This document shows, one piece after another, positions 43,201-56,400 of a stretch of DNA of 64,000 bases; within the stretch, counting starts at the first letter, position 1, and every line of letters starts with the position of its first letter. A model generated the notes under the pieces. The model did no database searches and was not told the DNA's origin. It saw only the letters and a program-made list of their open reading frames with translations. The position numbers and the translations under genes are program-made. The stretch comes from Morinoia aosen (Eukaryota; Arthropoda; Malacostraca; Amphipoda; Talitridae), in contig CM059566.1 in NCBI GenBank assembly GCA_030386875.1, positions 43,870,068 through 43,934,067 on the forward strand, written 5' to 3'.

Positions 43201-46200
43201 ACATTGTTCCAATGGTGTGTGTCTGACGCCACCACCAGTACATTGTTCCAATGGTGTGTGTCTGACGCCTCCACCAGTACATTGTTCCAATGGTGTGTGT
43301 CTGACGCCTCCACCAGTACATTGTTCCAATGGTGTGTGTCTGACGCCTCCACCAGTACATTGTTCCAATAGTGTGTGTCTGACGCCACCACCAGTACATT
43401 GTTCCAATGGTGTGTGTCTGACGCCTCCACCAGTACATTGTTCCAATGGTGTGTGTCTAACGCCTCCACCAGTACATTGTTCCAATGGCGTGTGTCTGAC
43501 GCCTCCACCAGTACATTGTTCCAATGGCGTGTGTCTGACGCCTCCACCAGTACATTGTTCCAATGGTGTGTGTCTGACGCGTGATTCAGTTAAGTGTCGG
43601 GGCAGTAACAGCCCATTGGAATGCAGAAGAGACAAAACTAGCTATCAAAAAAAATAACTGCATCATTTAAATTGATTTTTCATTCCAATTGCTCATACAA
43701 ACAGTTAATAGTAATATTTAGTAAGTAATAATATTTTAATTGAAAGACTCACGTGGCGTTGGGGTCGTACTCGGCCCATATTCTGATGTACTCGTCGAGG
43801 TGGTGGGCGCCCAGGATGGAGGAGTCACGCGTCAGGTAGTCAAAGTTGTCCATGATGACGGCCACGAACAGGTTCAGCATCTGCAACGTGTCATTCAGAT
43901 AAATGATTTCATTGATTATCATTAACCCATAACCGTCAAAGTGGATTTTGAAATCCACTTTATTGATTTCAAACAGCTCTGAAATATTTTATTAGAGCTG
44001 TTTGACAAACAGCTCTAATATAGCAAACAGCTCTAATATAGCCCACCGCTTATTAAAATTAAAAGAAATAATTAGAAAAGTCAGTGATATCCTAAGTTTC
44101 ACAGATAGAAGGAATGTGTGTAATAAAATCAACAGACTATGAGAAAGAAGGCGAAGAATTCACAGATATAAGCAGAAGGCTTGAAATCCAACACAATAAC
44201 AGCTTTCGGGCATCAATAAATATTGGTACATGTAATTAATTTTTTTTTTGTATTGAATTTTAGCATCATTTTACCGCGAGTTGCTAGAAGTGCTTGATCT
44301 TGCTGAATGTATCTGCTTTTACCTCCACACGGATATAAAAATGTTCTAATCATTAGCATTAAATTAAGATGATGTATAGAATGTGTGTTGGTGGCCGCAT
44401 CTGGAGGGAATTTTGAGAAGCAGTGCAGCTTGTCACAGATACGCTCATCACAGACTTTCAGTCGTGTAAGTAATCAGGATGCAACGAACGTTAGGCATGT
44501 AACCAACCAAATCACAAGTTTTACGAGCTTTACCTAATAAAATTGAATGGGACCATAGTTGACAGAAAACAAACACTAATTCATGAGAATAATGAAAACG
44601 ATATGAAATTATTAGGCCCTATGAAAGCTCAATAATCACGAGAAATGAGCAGGAAGGAGACGGTTTAAAACTTACAAGAAATACGAGGGCGTCATGGAAC
44701 CCATAAAGACTTACAAGAATACATAACTCACGAGAAATGCGCTGAAGGCTTAGACTAAACTCACAAGAAATACGAAGTCGTCATGAAACCAATAAAGACT
44801 TACAAGAGTAACTGACGAGAAATGCGCAGAAGGCTTAGACTAAACTCACAAGAATTACGAAGGCATCATGGGAGTAACTCACAAGAAATGAGCAGAAGAA
44901 GATGAAAGACACGAAGTAAGCGTAGGCGATATTTGAGCCGCACGTCTCGTCCTTGTTTTCTGCGAGCGCTCTGGGGTCACAAGGCACCCCAGCGATGCAC
45001 GAGAGCATGATGCTCTGCCAGCTCTCTCCGGTGGCGCATCTGCAGCCCAACACAAGTTAGCGCCTCACTGATTTTGGCTCACCTGCACACCCTTATTTTC
45101 TACCAGCGTAGCATGGATACCCGGCGTGCTTTTGATAATCTGAGCCGCAGGAGAAGATGAAATACAAGGAGCTTTTCCGAGTGTTTGTAGTTTTAGTGGA
45201 ATGCTATAATTGTGATACTCTCTACGTTTATTGAAGGAATTCTCATCTTTGAACATTTTCGCAGGAAACAACGAAGCATCCGTCGAGTCAATGAGGTCAC
45301 GTCGCATGAAGGATTTGATTATTATATGTTTCAGTATATCAAATCGAGAAAATGGAACACTTGAGAATTTCACGTACCCATCCAATGTGAAGTACTTGGT
45401 TTCACTCAGCAAAATAAAGAAAGCGATTAACTGGTGGTCAGGTAAAAACTTATGTGAGCTTAATAACGCCGTTCATTATTGGGTGCTTTTTCAACTCCGA
45501 GATCCAAATAGTTTTGATTTTTTTGCAATTCCTTGATGTTTATATTGCTCTAACTCTTAAACGAAAATTAAAGCTTTGATGTTTTGAATATATTATCACC
45601 GGTGTTTAAAAAACTTGTAAACTTCATCACTTCAATATCGAATGAGATTTACGTACTATCATTAACAAATTTAACGGGGAAATCTTGACGAAAACGTTTG
45701 AGTGCAAAAAAGACCGATGGCCAATTGCAAGTAACGGATGAAGAGAGCATTTCCCAGCATTATGCTCAGAGACAATAGCTGAGACCCGATTTACTGACAG
45801 AGAAAATGATAAAGAGACACCTACCTCCTGGACAAACACGACGTACACAAAAATTGCACATAAGAATAATCACAGCACCGTGACTGAAATTCAACATATT
45901 TCACTTCAAGTACTTGATTTAACAAGACAACAATAAGGATATTTCAAGATTAAATATGTGGCAAAAAATATTTCAATCAACGAAGCTAAAATTAGTTATA
46001 CACTCATGAAATAATTTCATATATTATATCTAAATTGGTAACATCGAAAATAAATTCCCGAAGTATTTACAAGAAAATAAAAACAACAAGCAGAGCGACA
46101 TTAGGCCAGCTAAAGCAAAACGACATTCACAATTATACAAAATAACGTTTTAGAATCTATTGAACTACACCAAACGGTATGATGAGACTCAACTCTAAAG

Positions 46201-49200
46201 TATGTTCATCCCATTGTGTCGTAGGGGAAAACACTGTACAGATAAACTGTAGAAGCGTGCACAAAACAATCAAACGTGTTAAACAAGAGCACTAAAGCTA
46301 TTTTAGGAATACGCTATTCATGCCACTAACGCTCAACAAACGAAAAGCTTCACATATACAAGTAACGGACAAATACGTACGTGCGTGGGATAAGTAGGAA
46401 AATGTGTCTTTGTACAGAAAGAATCACGGAACAATGTGCGTAAATGGAGATTACGGCTCAATATGGGCGCTTCAATTACAAAGAAATTCGGCATACACTC
46501 TCATCGTCTGTGAACAGCGAGACTAATATTCATGAAAGCTACTAGCAGTATTAGACGTGTGTAGTATAGGCACACAACGAACCATATTATCAGTTCAAAA
46601 AGACACATTTCCATTGAAACCAAATGAAAATACCATTTTGCAACGCAACTCAACTCCCGTTGGACGAGTGCTCGCATTGCACAAAAACCAAATATGGAGG
46701 CATTCGCGGTGCTTCAGTGAGGGGGCACTAATACTTTCATTTAGGGTCACAACGATATAGTTAGGCTCTGTCGTTGCAACCATCGTGAACTGGACGACAA
46801 TATATACCGCAACCAGGGGCCTCTTCCATTCTCAGCGCACGCATCCAGGGCTTGGATAGCACTCAGAAGGAAGATAGGCAGCAAATATTGGGCAGCGATG
46901 AGCTCACAGAGAAATATGACGCAAGAACGTAAACTTTCGTACACGTACGTTGTCATCTCTTTGCTTCGCAAAACAAGAATTGAGTCAAGCAAGAAGTTCA
47001 CTTTGCATGCCACAATTGACGCGAGCGCACTTCAAGAACACCATTTTAACGATGCTCAGTCGTAGATTTTGACCTTCGAATTTATTAGCGAGCAATTAAA
47101 CTGAGCTGAACTGAATGGAAGAGGATCATGGTGCGGGTGAAAATAATACGGAGCGCTCCAAAATCCGGGTAGGGGATGAGGGAGATGGTGAGGGGCAGTG
47201 AGAGGCTCACGAGGAAAAGCAAGGTGTGGAGGAGGGAAGGTTCACATAATCACGTTGACGCTTAATCAAATTTTCTTAAGAAGCCGATGCAAAATTAATT
47301 AAGATTTTGTTTAGTTAAAAGGCCTAGGGCTTTCTTCACCTCAGACGGAGAGGTGTAGTAGGGATAGAAGTGAACGGACGTGTGTGTGTGTGTGTGTGTG
47401 TTGTGCGCTAAGTATGTTTTATATGTTTTATAAGGATATATACAAATTTTTTATGTTACTTTCAAGTGATTATAAGAATATAATCTCAGTGGCATTGAAA
47501 TTATTTAGTGTTATTCAAGACTGCTGAAGTATACGGACATTTGGTTATGGAGGGCCCTCGAAAAATAAGAAAGTGCAAATTTTCTCTTCCCCCACAAATG
47601 AAATTAGACACCGAATAAAAATATTTTTTCATCAAAAAATCGAAACAAATGAACACAAACTACCGTTTTTCATGAATACGACCTTACTTGCATTTTGAGC
47701 CTGTGTGGGTTATATTATTAGTTCAATTTTTAAAATAAATTCAAAGTGTAAGCCCTTTATCATAAGAGTTAGCTTCACATAGAAATTTTACGAATATTTT
47801 GCAGCCACAACGTCACACAGTATTCCACACACAAAGAACTCATTGGTAATTAGCGTAAAGTGTATATAAATTCTTCCATCACGTGATGCATGTGTAATTT
47901 TGAATGTATAAACAGAAAATGATGCTGCGAGTTCAAGTAAAATCCTGCGACGTACTCGGGAATAGCAAGATTGCAACTTGCGTATGAACTGCACGAATGT
48001 AGCGTTGCATTGTGATCATAGGGTGTTCGTATGCTTGCTGGCGGAGAGTGTGGTCATTCAAAAGAAGTAAAGCAAAGCAAAACCATAGCTGCAATATTGG
48101 CTTGAAGGGAGCAACCAATGAATGAAACAGACGATTAAAAAAGTATCGGGTACTTGAAATAGTTCGGCAGGACAAGAAATCGGTGCTGTGGCACACAGTT
48201 AATCGTATATCAAATCAATACGACAATATATAGAAGTGGTCCAAGTGATAAGCTTTTGAATAGAGAGAGATATATATATACCACAGGGATAAGAAGGAGA
48301 TTACCTGAACAGTAGCATTAGACCTTGCCAAAAATTCCTAAAGTTGTTGTGACGAGTGTAAGAGGTCATTGGGTCCAAAAGAATAGCCCCAAATACCTGG
48401 CAAAAAAACAACGAAACAACTTAAGAAATGCTCTCTGCTGGGCGATGCTAGAACCGCTCGTTCGGAGGTAGTTCGTAAGCTACGTGATTTGCATGGGCTG
48501 CTTGGAGGGGAGTAGAAGAGGTTAGAAAAGGATTAGTATATGTTAAAGGGTATAATAGTAGAGTACAGGATGCAAATAGATCGAAACTCACTGCAACCAG
48601 ACCATAAAATGATGCAGTGAAGATGTGTGTATTTATATATATAATAAAAGGTAAACATTCTTTCAACAGTTTTGAGGATGTACACGCAGCAGGAACGGGT
48701 TCAGGTTAGAATAAACATGGCGATTATTTCGTTGGTCGGACTCAACTTTTGGGACGGTAACTATATGAAAAGAAACCACAAACACAGGGATAACGGAGAG
48801 GAAAACAAAAGACGATTAGGAGAGAAAGCAAATGAGAGATATTTTTCCTTCTAGCAAGCAAATTTATCCAATTCGATAGTTTAGTTTTGGAGAGAATTTT
48901 ATGGTTGTTAAGACCCGGAAATGGATAGAGCGACTGCAGCTAATGTAACCACACAAACAGATGAGAGGAGAACAAAGTTGGAGGTTGAGCACACAGCCAT
49001 AAGAAGTGGCAGAACCATCATATCGAAAACATCACATGAGCATTCAAATAAACACAAAGCGAACTTTTGGACCTCTGATATCTTTAAATTAATGTTCACA
49101 CAACCAACACGACCATTAAAGTCTAATTTTGCTATGAAACTACGATATGTTCTAAATTCTAAGTCAAGAAATGCATAACGGAACGGAGTCTATGGAAGCA

Positions 49201-50401
49201 ATTAACTACTTGTAGCTGTATTTTTTACAGTGAGTAAAGGTACCGATGACTGTAATTACTGGTGTGTGGCACTGGAGAACACTCTCTGTGGCACACGTTT
49301 GAGATGTCCAACTTAAAGGTTCTCGATGCCAAGGAAAGTAAAAACTATTCTAGAGAGGTTCTAAGCCTTTCTCACATTTCACCATATTTCTTTCAATTAA
49401 AACTTTTTCTTGCGTTCTATAACGGTGCACATATTTTTTTTATCAACTGTGATATGAATGTTGCTTGTATACCCGTTATTAGGGCAGAATCCATTTCTAA
49501 AAAGGCAGGTAATACAATCGTATTTTGGGATAGTGAAATGCGTAGCTCGAGCATACCTGCAAAACGCGATCAAATTTAAAACCTGGTTTGCGAGAAAAAT
49601 TTTTGTGTCTCTCAATATCATTCGACCCATCAATTAATTTGTGGAAAGAAAGAAAATACTAATTCATTATAGAAAGTCACCTCACCTTGAACTTAAAATA
49701 TTTTCAGTGCGCCTAAAGACGTACAGTGGCTCTCAAAGTAAGCCTTAACATTTCGGTTGAGCGTCGTGCAGCCAATGGCTTCCCATACTTGGGTTCCAAT
49801 TAAGAATGTTGTAACCTAACATTGAGAGACTTGCAGATCTGGCAAATAAATGCTTGCAGACATTCGGAATGCTCTTCAGGGAAGTTGAATAGCTATGACG
49901 GTGTTTGTCGGTTTTGAGCAACAAAAATGTTATATGAATGACTATCGCAGACATAACATCTCACTCGGTACGAGTACTTGTGCGGCTGGTATTTTTGAAC
50001 GTTTCTGATTGCAGAACATCCAGCTATTTGTGTATGAATTTAAAGGAACTATTCCAAGAACTGTTAAACCAACAATAACGGTGAAAATACCTTTTTGCGT
50101 TTGAATCAAGCATCATGAAAGAGCTCTTTCTGATATTCTGAAGTATTATTCTATATTAAAGTAAGAAGGAACCATTGCCACAGTGGTATGCTTTGTTTAT
50201 CCACCCGTAGCTATCATTTTATCGTTCCGGACACCAAAAATACCCTATTCTGTTTGAAAGAAATGAATTAACTGCTCTTTAATAGCGAATTTTCAGAAAA
50301 AATAATAACTCAGATGAAAATGCAATGTATTTATGACTGTTATTTAGGTCAGATGGGGTAAGTGCGCATCTGAAAAAGTACGAAAATACTTTCAATACAA
50401 C

Positions 50402-50446
<45 letters not shown>

Positions 50447-53400
50447 ATAGACATGGTACCAACGAACAGCAAGAAAGTTAAGAACGGAACAAACAATCTC
50501 TGTTAAACAGTAACCACTCAACAGGACCACAGAGAGGCAGGTTAAGGGGAAATGTGACCTTTCGGAACCATCATTTTTAAATTCATTTGCAATCCCTGAC
50601 GAGCGTGAGCACATTTTCTCGCAAGTTACGTAGAATTTTCCTTTATTTTCAGGTAACCGCGGGAGAAATTTAGATGGCTCAATTTTGGTGCATGTTATAT
50701 TGGCGATCGTTCAGTGGACTTAAAAAGATTGGTCCTGATAAATCAGTACTGAAGTTGACTGAATAAACTATACTTCAAAAGACTCATTGAAAGCGCCTCT
50801 CACGGTTGTAAAATCTTTGAATATATACATGAGGCTTTGGGTCTTATTTTCTTCCACTATTTGAAAATATTGGTTGGGTTTGACTTGAGCTCATGAGCGA
50901 AAAGCGAATTTGTTATGCAATTCCAAGAGGCCATTATGAACAAGGAGGACTGGAGGGACTCGTGGGATAAAGAGGAAGAAAAGAGAAAGACGAAGGCATG
51001 AAAACGAACAACTAGGAAGCTATAGAGTCCATGTGTTTAGTTCTGACGAGCAGCTAAGATTCCGCGACGGAACTCTAAGGAAGAAAAATAAGAGGCTTGC
51101 TCTATGCGGGCTCCAGTTTCATAACAACTCGAACAAACTCACCGAAACAAGAGCAATAGTGCTGCGAAGAAAGACTGAAAGTTGTTATGTCTGTTAAAAT
51201 CGGTGTCTGGGTCAAATTTCATATTGCCAAAAACCTGGAAGCGGTAGCCCGGTCGCGAGAAAGAAAGAAGAAACTTGATCAGGACTGGTCATACGCAACA
51301 CAAGTTTGAAGAAGTGCAGCAGTTAAGAATTGCAACGCTATCGTTAGGGTCAGCTCACAGAGAATTCAGCATCAGTGGGACGGATTCAAAGGAAATATGC
51401 AGGAACAAAAGGAAGTAGAATAATATCCTAAGAGTGACAGGTACACAAAATCTTTGGGTCAGCGATTTCTCTAGAATATGATGGCACGCGCATCGCTTAT
51501 AGTTTCATAAAAAAAAAATTCTTGTCATTAGCAGAAATTTTCTTGAGATCTCAACAGTCTTTGCTAAGATTACGTTAACGTTGGTCTCACAGATATTGTT
51601 CAATTGCATTTTGAAGGCGCCACTTAATGGTCGACTTTTGGTACACCAAGTTCTAAACCAAATAACCCAAGTCTGAGGTAATACAAATTTCAGGTGTTAT
51701 TCCTCAAATGAATTTGACAGCAATGGGTACAACAATCACTTTATAGAAAATATTGATAATACTACAAAATATTGATAAATATTGATAATGATATAGAAAA
51801 TATTGATAAAATATTGATAACAGACAATTGAAAAAACTTTACGCAGCTCACTTTTAAACGTCTTTTTCGCTCACTCGAAAATCTTCCCTACAGTCAAAAA
51901 GATAAATAGCAGACAGAAAAGGAGCATGATTCTGAAGGTAATTCCGTCATAACTGGTGAAAGGATTTCTCGCGCAATGGAAGCAGAATTCTTAGTTTCTA
52001 AAAATACATGAAATGAGACTTTGAGATAGATATTCACAGGAAACGAAATTAGAAAAAGTATAATTGCAAGAATATTGGTATCAAATTTTAATTTCCTCTT
52101 TATTGAAGCTTCTGAAAAATAAACGCAGGAGTAATTACAAGCAGAGTATATGTGTGTGTGTGAGGCAGGGCTGTAGAACACCGTGCTGCTGAGGCTGGGA
52201 GAACACCTTATTGAACACATCGTCAAATTTTGAACACGACATGAAATTTAATAATAGACCTCCTAGCATACGAGGTCACTTAACACGTCTCCTATTAAGG
52301 GCCCACCGGTGGTTACTAAGGGTATTTTCATAATGCTGCTGACCGATCAGCAGCCACTGACTCAATTTTCATAAATACTGCATGCAAACTGAATGAAGGC
52401 TCGGCTTATTAAACGTTAGTAATCCTAGAAAATGATGTATGAAATTGGCTCTAATTTGATTTGAATATTGAACATCAGTTTAACCGGCCGCAGTTAACGT
52501 GTAAAACTATAACAATTATTCTACGACTGAAAACAGACACAAAGGTTCCTCAATAGGAAGTTTGGCAGCTACGGAGGAAGCTCGTAAGGGGAAGATTTGG
52601 TAGCCTGACAGTATGGAATCAACCATGTCATGAAATAAATGTAATTATTTCACTAATTCGATACGTCAGAACTTGCAGCCCCTAGAAAGTCATACCTAAC
52701 GTCTTAAACATTTTTACCTTACTAGTACATTGCATGTTTACAATTTATTAATTCGGTGGTCAAACGTCGTATATAACATTAATAATGCCATTTATTATTA
52801 CGGTATCGGGATATCTGAACCTGATGAACCCGTTCAAAATTCAACCAATGATCAGACTGGATTTAAGCGCCCGTGAAGAGTCGTACGTGGGAGCTGAGCT
52901 ACTGACTGTAGGACTTGACTTAACTATTGATGTCAAACACGAAAGACTGACATAACAGTTCATTATTGATGTCAAATACAAAAGATTGACATAACAGTTC
53001 ATTATTGATGTCAAACACGAAAGATTTACATAACAGTTTTTCCAATGAGAGAGAATTTCGCGTTTGGGTCGGGTCTCCGTGGGACAAAAGTACATTTTAA
53101 ATATGTGCATTTGCTTCTTGACTTTGACAAGAATGCTTTGGCGCATCGCAGAAATTTGGATGCCTGAAGTGCTAAATGATTCGCAACAGGAAAAAAATTC
53201 GAGGAAACTAAGTTGCAGAGAGTTAGTTGCCATGTAACTTTCTAAGGCACTCACTAAAAATAGTTGTTTTTTCTTATCTCTTTTTCGCTCATTTACTAGG
53301 GGAATATGAACAGAAATCTATTTAATCTTCACGCAAGCAAAATTAAAATGAAGGAAGTTATTTATTGAAAATAGGTGAAGTTTTTGTGTAGTTAAGTCAA

Positions 53401-56400
53401 CATTTCTTAGAGTGCAATCGCGGGAGTAGAATTTGAGCTGGGATATAAGCTAGGGTTAGTCTCCTAACATTTTATCAACATATCATTGCTCCTCAGTATC
53501 AACACGTCATTGATTCAGAATATCAACACATTATTGCTCTAGATTGGTCTAGAATATCAACACTTTGTTACTCTAGAATACCATTGTATTATTGCTCTAG
53601 AATATCAGCACGTTATTGTTCTAGAATATCAACACATTATTGGTCCAGAATATCAACCCATTATTGGTCCAGAATATCAACACATTGTTGCTCCAGAATG
53701 TCAACCCATTATTGGTCCAGAATATCAATACATTATTGGTCTAGAATATCAACACATTGTTGCTCCAGAATGTCAACCCATTATTGGTCCAGAATATCAA
53801 TACATTATTGGTCTAGAATACCAACACATTGTTGCTCCAGAATGTCAACACATTGTTGCTCCAGAATATCAGCACGTTATTGTTCTAGAATATCAACACA
53901 TTGTTGCTCCAGAATGTCAACCCATTATTGGTCCAGAATATCAATACATTATTGGTCCAGAATATCAACACATTGTTGCTCCAGAATGTCAACCCATTAT
54001 TGGTCCAGAATATCAATACATTATTGGTCCAGAATATCAACACATTGTTGCTCCAGAATGTCAACACATTATTGGTCCAGAATATCAATACATTATTGGT
54101 CTAGAATATCAACACATTGTTGCTCCAGAATGTCAACACATTGTTGCTCCAGAATATCAGCACGTTATTGTTCTAGAATATCAACACATTGTTGCTCCAG
54201 AATGTCAACCCATTATTGGTCCAGAATATCAATACATTATTGGTCCAGAATATCAACACATTGTTGCTCCAGAATGTCAACCCATTATTGGTCCAGAATA
54301 TCAATACATTATTGGTCCAGAATATCAACACATTGTTGCTCCAGAATGTCAACACATTATTGGTCCAGAATATCAATACATTATTGGTCTAGAATATCAA
54401 CACATTGTTGCTCCAGAATGTCAACACATTGTTGCTCCAGAATATCAGCACGTTATTGTTCTAGAATATCAACACATTGTTGCTCCAGAATGTCAACACA
54501 TTGTTGCTCCAGAATATCAGCACGTTATTGTTCTAGAATATCAACACATTATTGCTCCAGAATATCAACCCATTATTGGTCCAGAATATCAAAACATTAT
54601 TGGTCCAGAATATCAATACATTATTGGTCCAGAATATCAACACATTGTTGCTACAGAATATCAGCACGTTATTGTTCTAGAATATCAACACATTATTGCC
54701 CCAAAGTACCCCTACAAATGAACAAAATAAAATGGCAATCAATGAATGCGCTTGCTACGAAGCACGTGTTTAGATTAATTTTTCTTCGATTAGTAAAATT
54801 CGGGGAGACGAGCGCTGATAAAATTTCAATACCTACTAAAACGATGGGAGAAATTAACGATCGCGTCACGCCTGCAAGACTCGCACTTTGGCTTTAGGGG
54901 AAATTAAATGAGCGAGTTTTGGTTGAACGTCGGAGCTCATTTACCTCAGAATATATATAAAACATGAACAGCAAAACCAACAACGCACCATTTGAAAGTT
55001 TGCATTGGTACATCAAACTGTAGATGCTGGAGCAATGTAGCATGTGCGTTCTATGGTACGTTTAAATGGGAACAATGAATGACATGTCAACAATGAGCGT
55101 TTGTGAATACTCCTACGAATCTTCAGGCTTAATGAAGCACTAAAATATGAGGTATTGTCATAGGAGGCTATCAGATCAGTTAAGTTTAGGATGGCTTCCT
55201 CACCTGCATGCCGATAATTGCGTAGATGAAGAACAGGATGACGATAAGCAAGCAAACGTAAGGAAGCGCCTGAAAAGAGAAAAAACATCAGAACAAGACG
55301 TCAACGTTACACCAAGTTCGTATTCGAAGAAATGTTCGTCACGCAAGCTGGCGAAAGGGAGAAAATAAGCGGAAACAGTTTATTTCCATAAAATGGATAC
55401 GAAAAATGTACAACACGGGTTTCTAAAAATGTCTTAACATAAATATATCAAAATAGCACTGTCCATGGTTGAACGAAAGAGTGAGAGAAAAATATGGAAA
55501 TATATTCCCTTGCTTGAGTTATGCTAAGAGTGAGAAAGCTTATAATTACTGGCGAGAAAAGAGAAGACGGTGACAAAATGATGAAGAACGTCTTCACATA
55601 CTTAGACACGCAAGCTTAGGCTGCTGTAGCAGTTCCTATCATTGTTCAAAGTATAATGAGTGAAAAAAATGCTTCTACATGTACATAAAACTAAAAGGAC
55701 AACTGCACGAATAGAAAAACAAAAGACGATCAGGAGAGAGCAAATGATAGGAGCCCCTGGGGTTTGATCGAACTCAAGTTAAGAACCACTGTGCTAGAGG
55801 ATGTTGTACAGAGCCTCCTCATGTGGCGGCTCATTGAGCACGACAGAGCAACACCCCACACACCAGCGCATGAGCTACGTTCTAAAAGAACCAATTTCTC
55901 GGAGGTTCTTTGCGTTATTACAAGAAGTATGTGGCTTTTAATCAAAGGAACGATTTAGTTAGATTTTGACTTACAAGCCATTCAAGGATAAGAGTAAATT
56001 TGTAGCTATATTCTCAGGTTCCATCTAACTGAAATTGTATGCAGTGGCCTGAGACACACTCACAATACACGTATTCAAATATTTCCTGACATCGACGTGC
56101 TACTTACTTTGAAAGATTGAATGAAAGTCCAAAGTAAGATTCGGATGGTGTTTCCTTGTCTCAGGAGTTTGATGAGACGAGCGGCACGAAAGAGTCGTAG
56201 AAATCTCAGGTTGATGTAGTTGTTCGACTGCAAAAGTTACAAAGTTTTAGAAAACTCAATAAGCGATGCCTAAACAAAAAATTCTTCCTAATTTTAATTT
56301 TGTCTCTTTTCAGTTGTGTCTGTAATGGTAAAGTGACCGAGTGTCACTCGACATCCATGTAGTGTGGCCGTCAACTATTACGGAACTAATCGCGTAAAAA

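Noticed and set aside
22465..43582. CRISPR-like regular arrays
   Set aside because: Units are contiguous tandem repeats with no unique spacers, in a eukaryotic intron; not CRISPR.
45813..45880. Possible extra transmembrane exon ([15 protein letters not shown])
   Set aside because: No conserved CaV residues, and the frame is closed by a stop just upstream; likely chance.
53584..54897. 437-codon SRISTHYW repeat protein
   Set aside because: 24-bp array inside a CaV2 intron on the opposite strand; no splice or promoter support.
54949..55020. Possible second S5 exon ([13 protein letters not shown] followed by GTAAAT)
   Set aside because: Hydrophobic and roughly S5-like with a donor, but it lacks the LPY start and the IIGMQ end and has a weak acceptor. 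AT-rich introns often give such stretches. At best a decayed duplicate.
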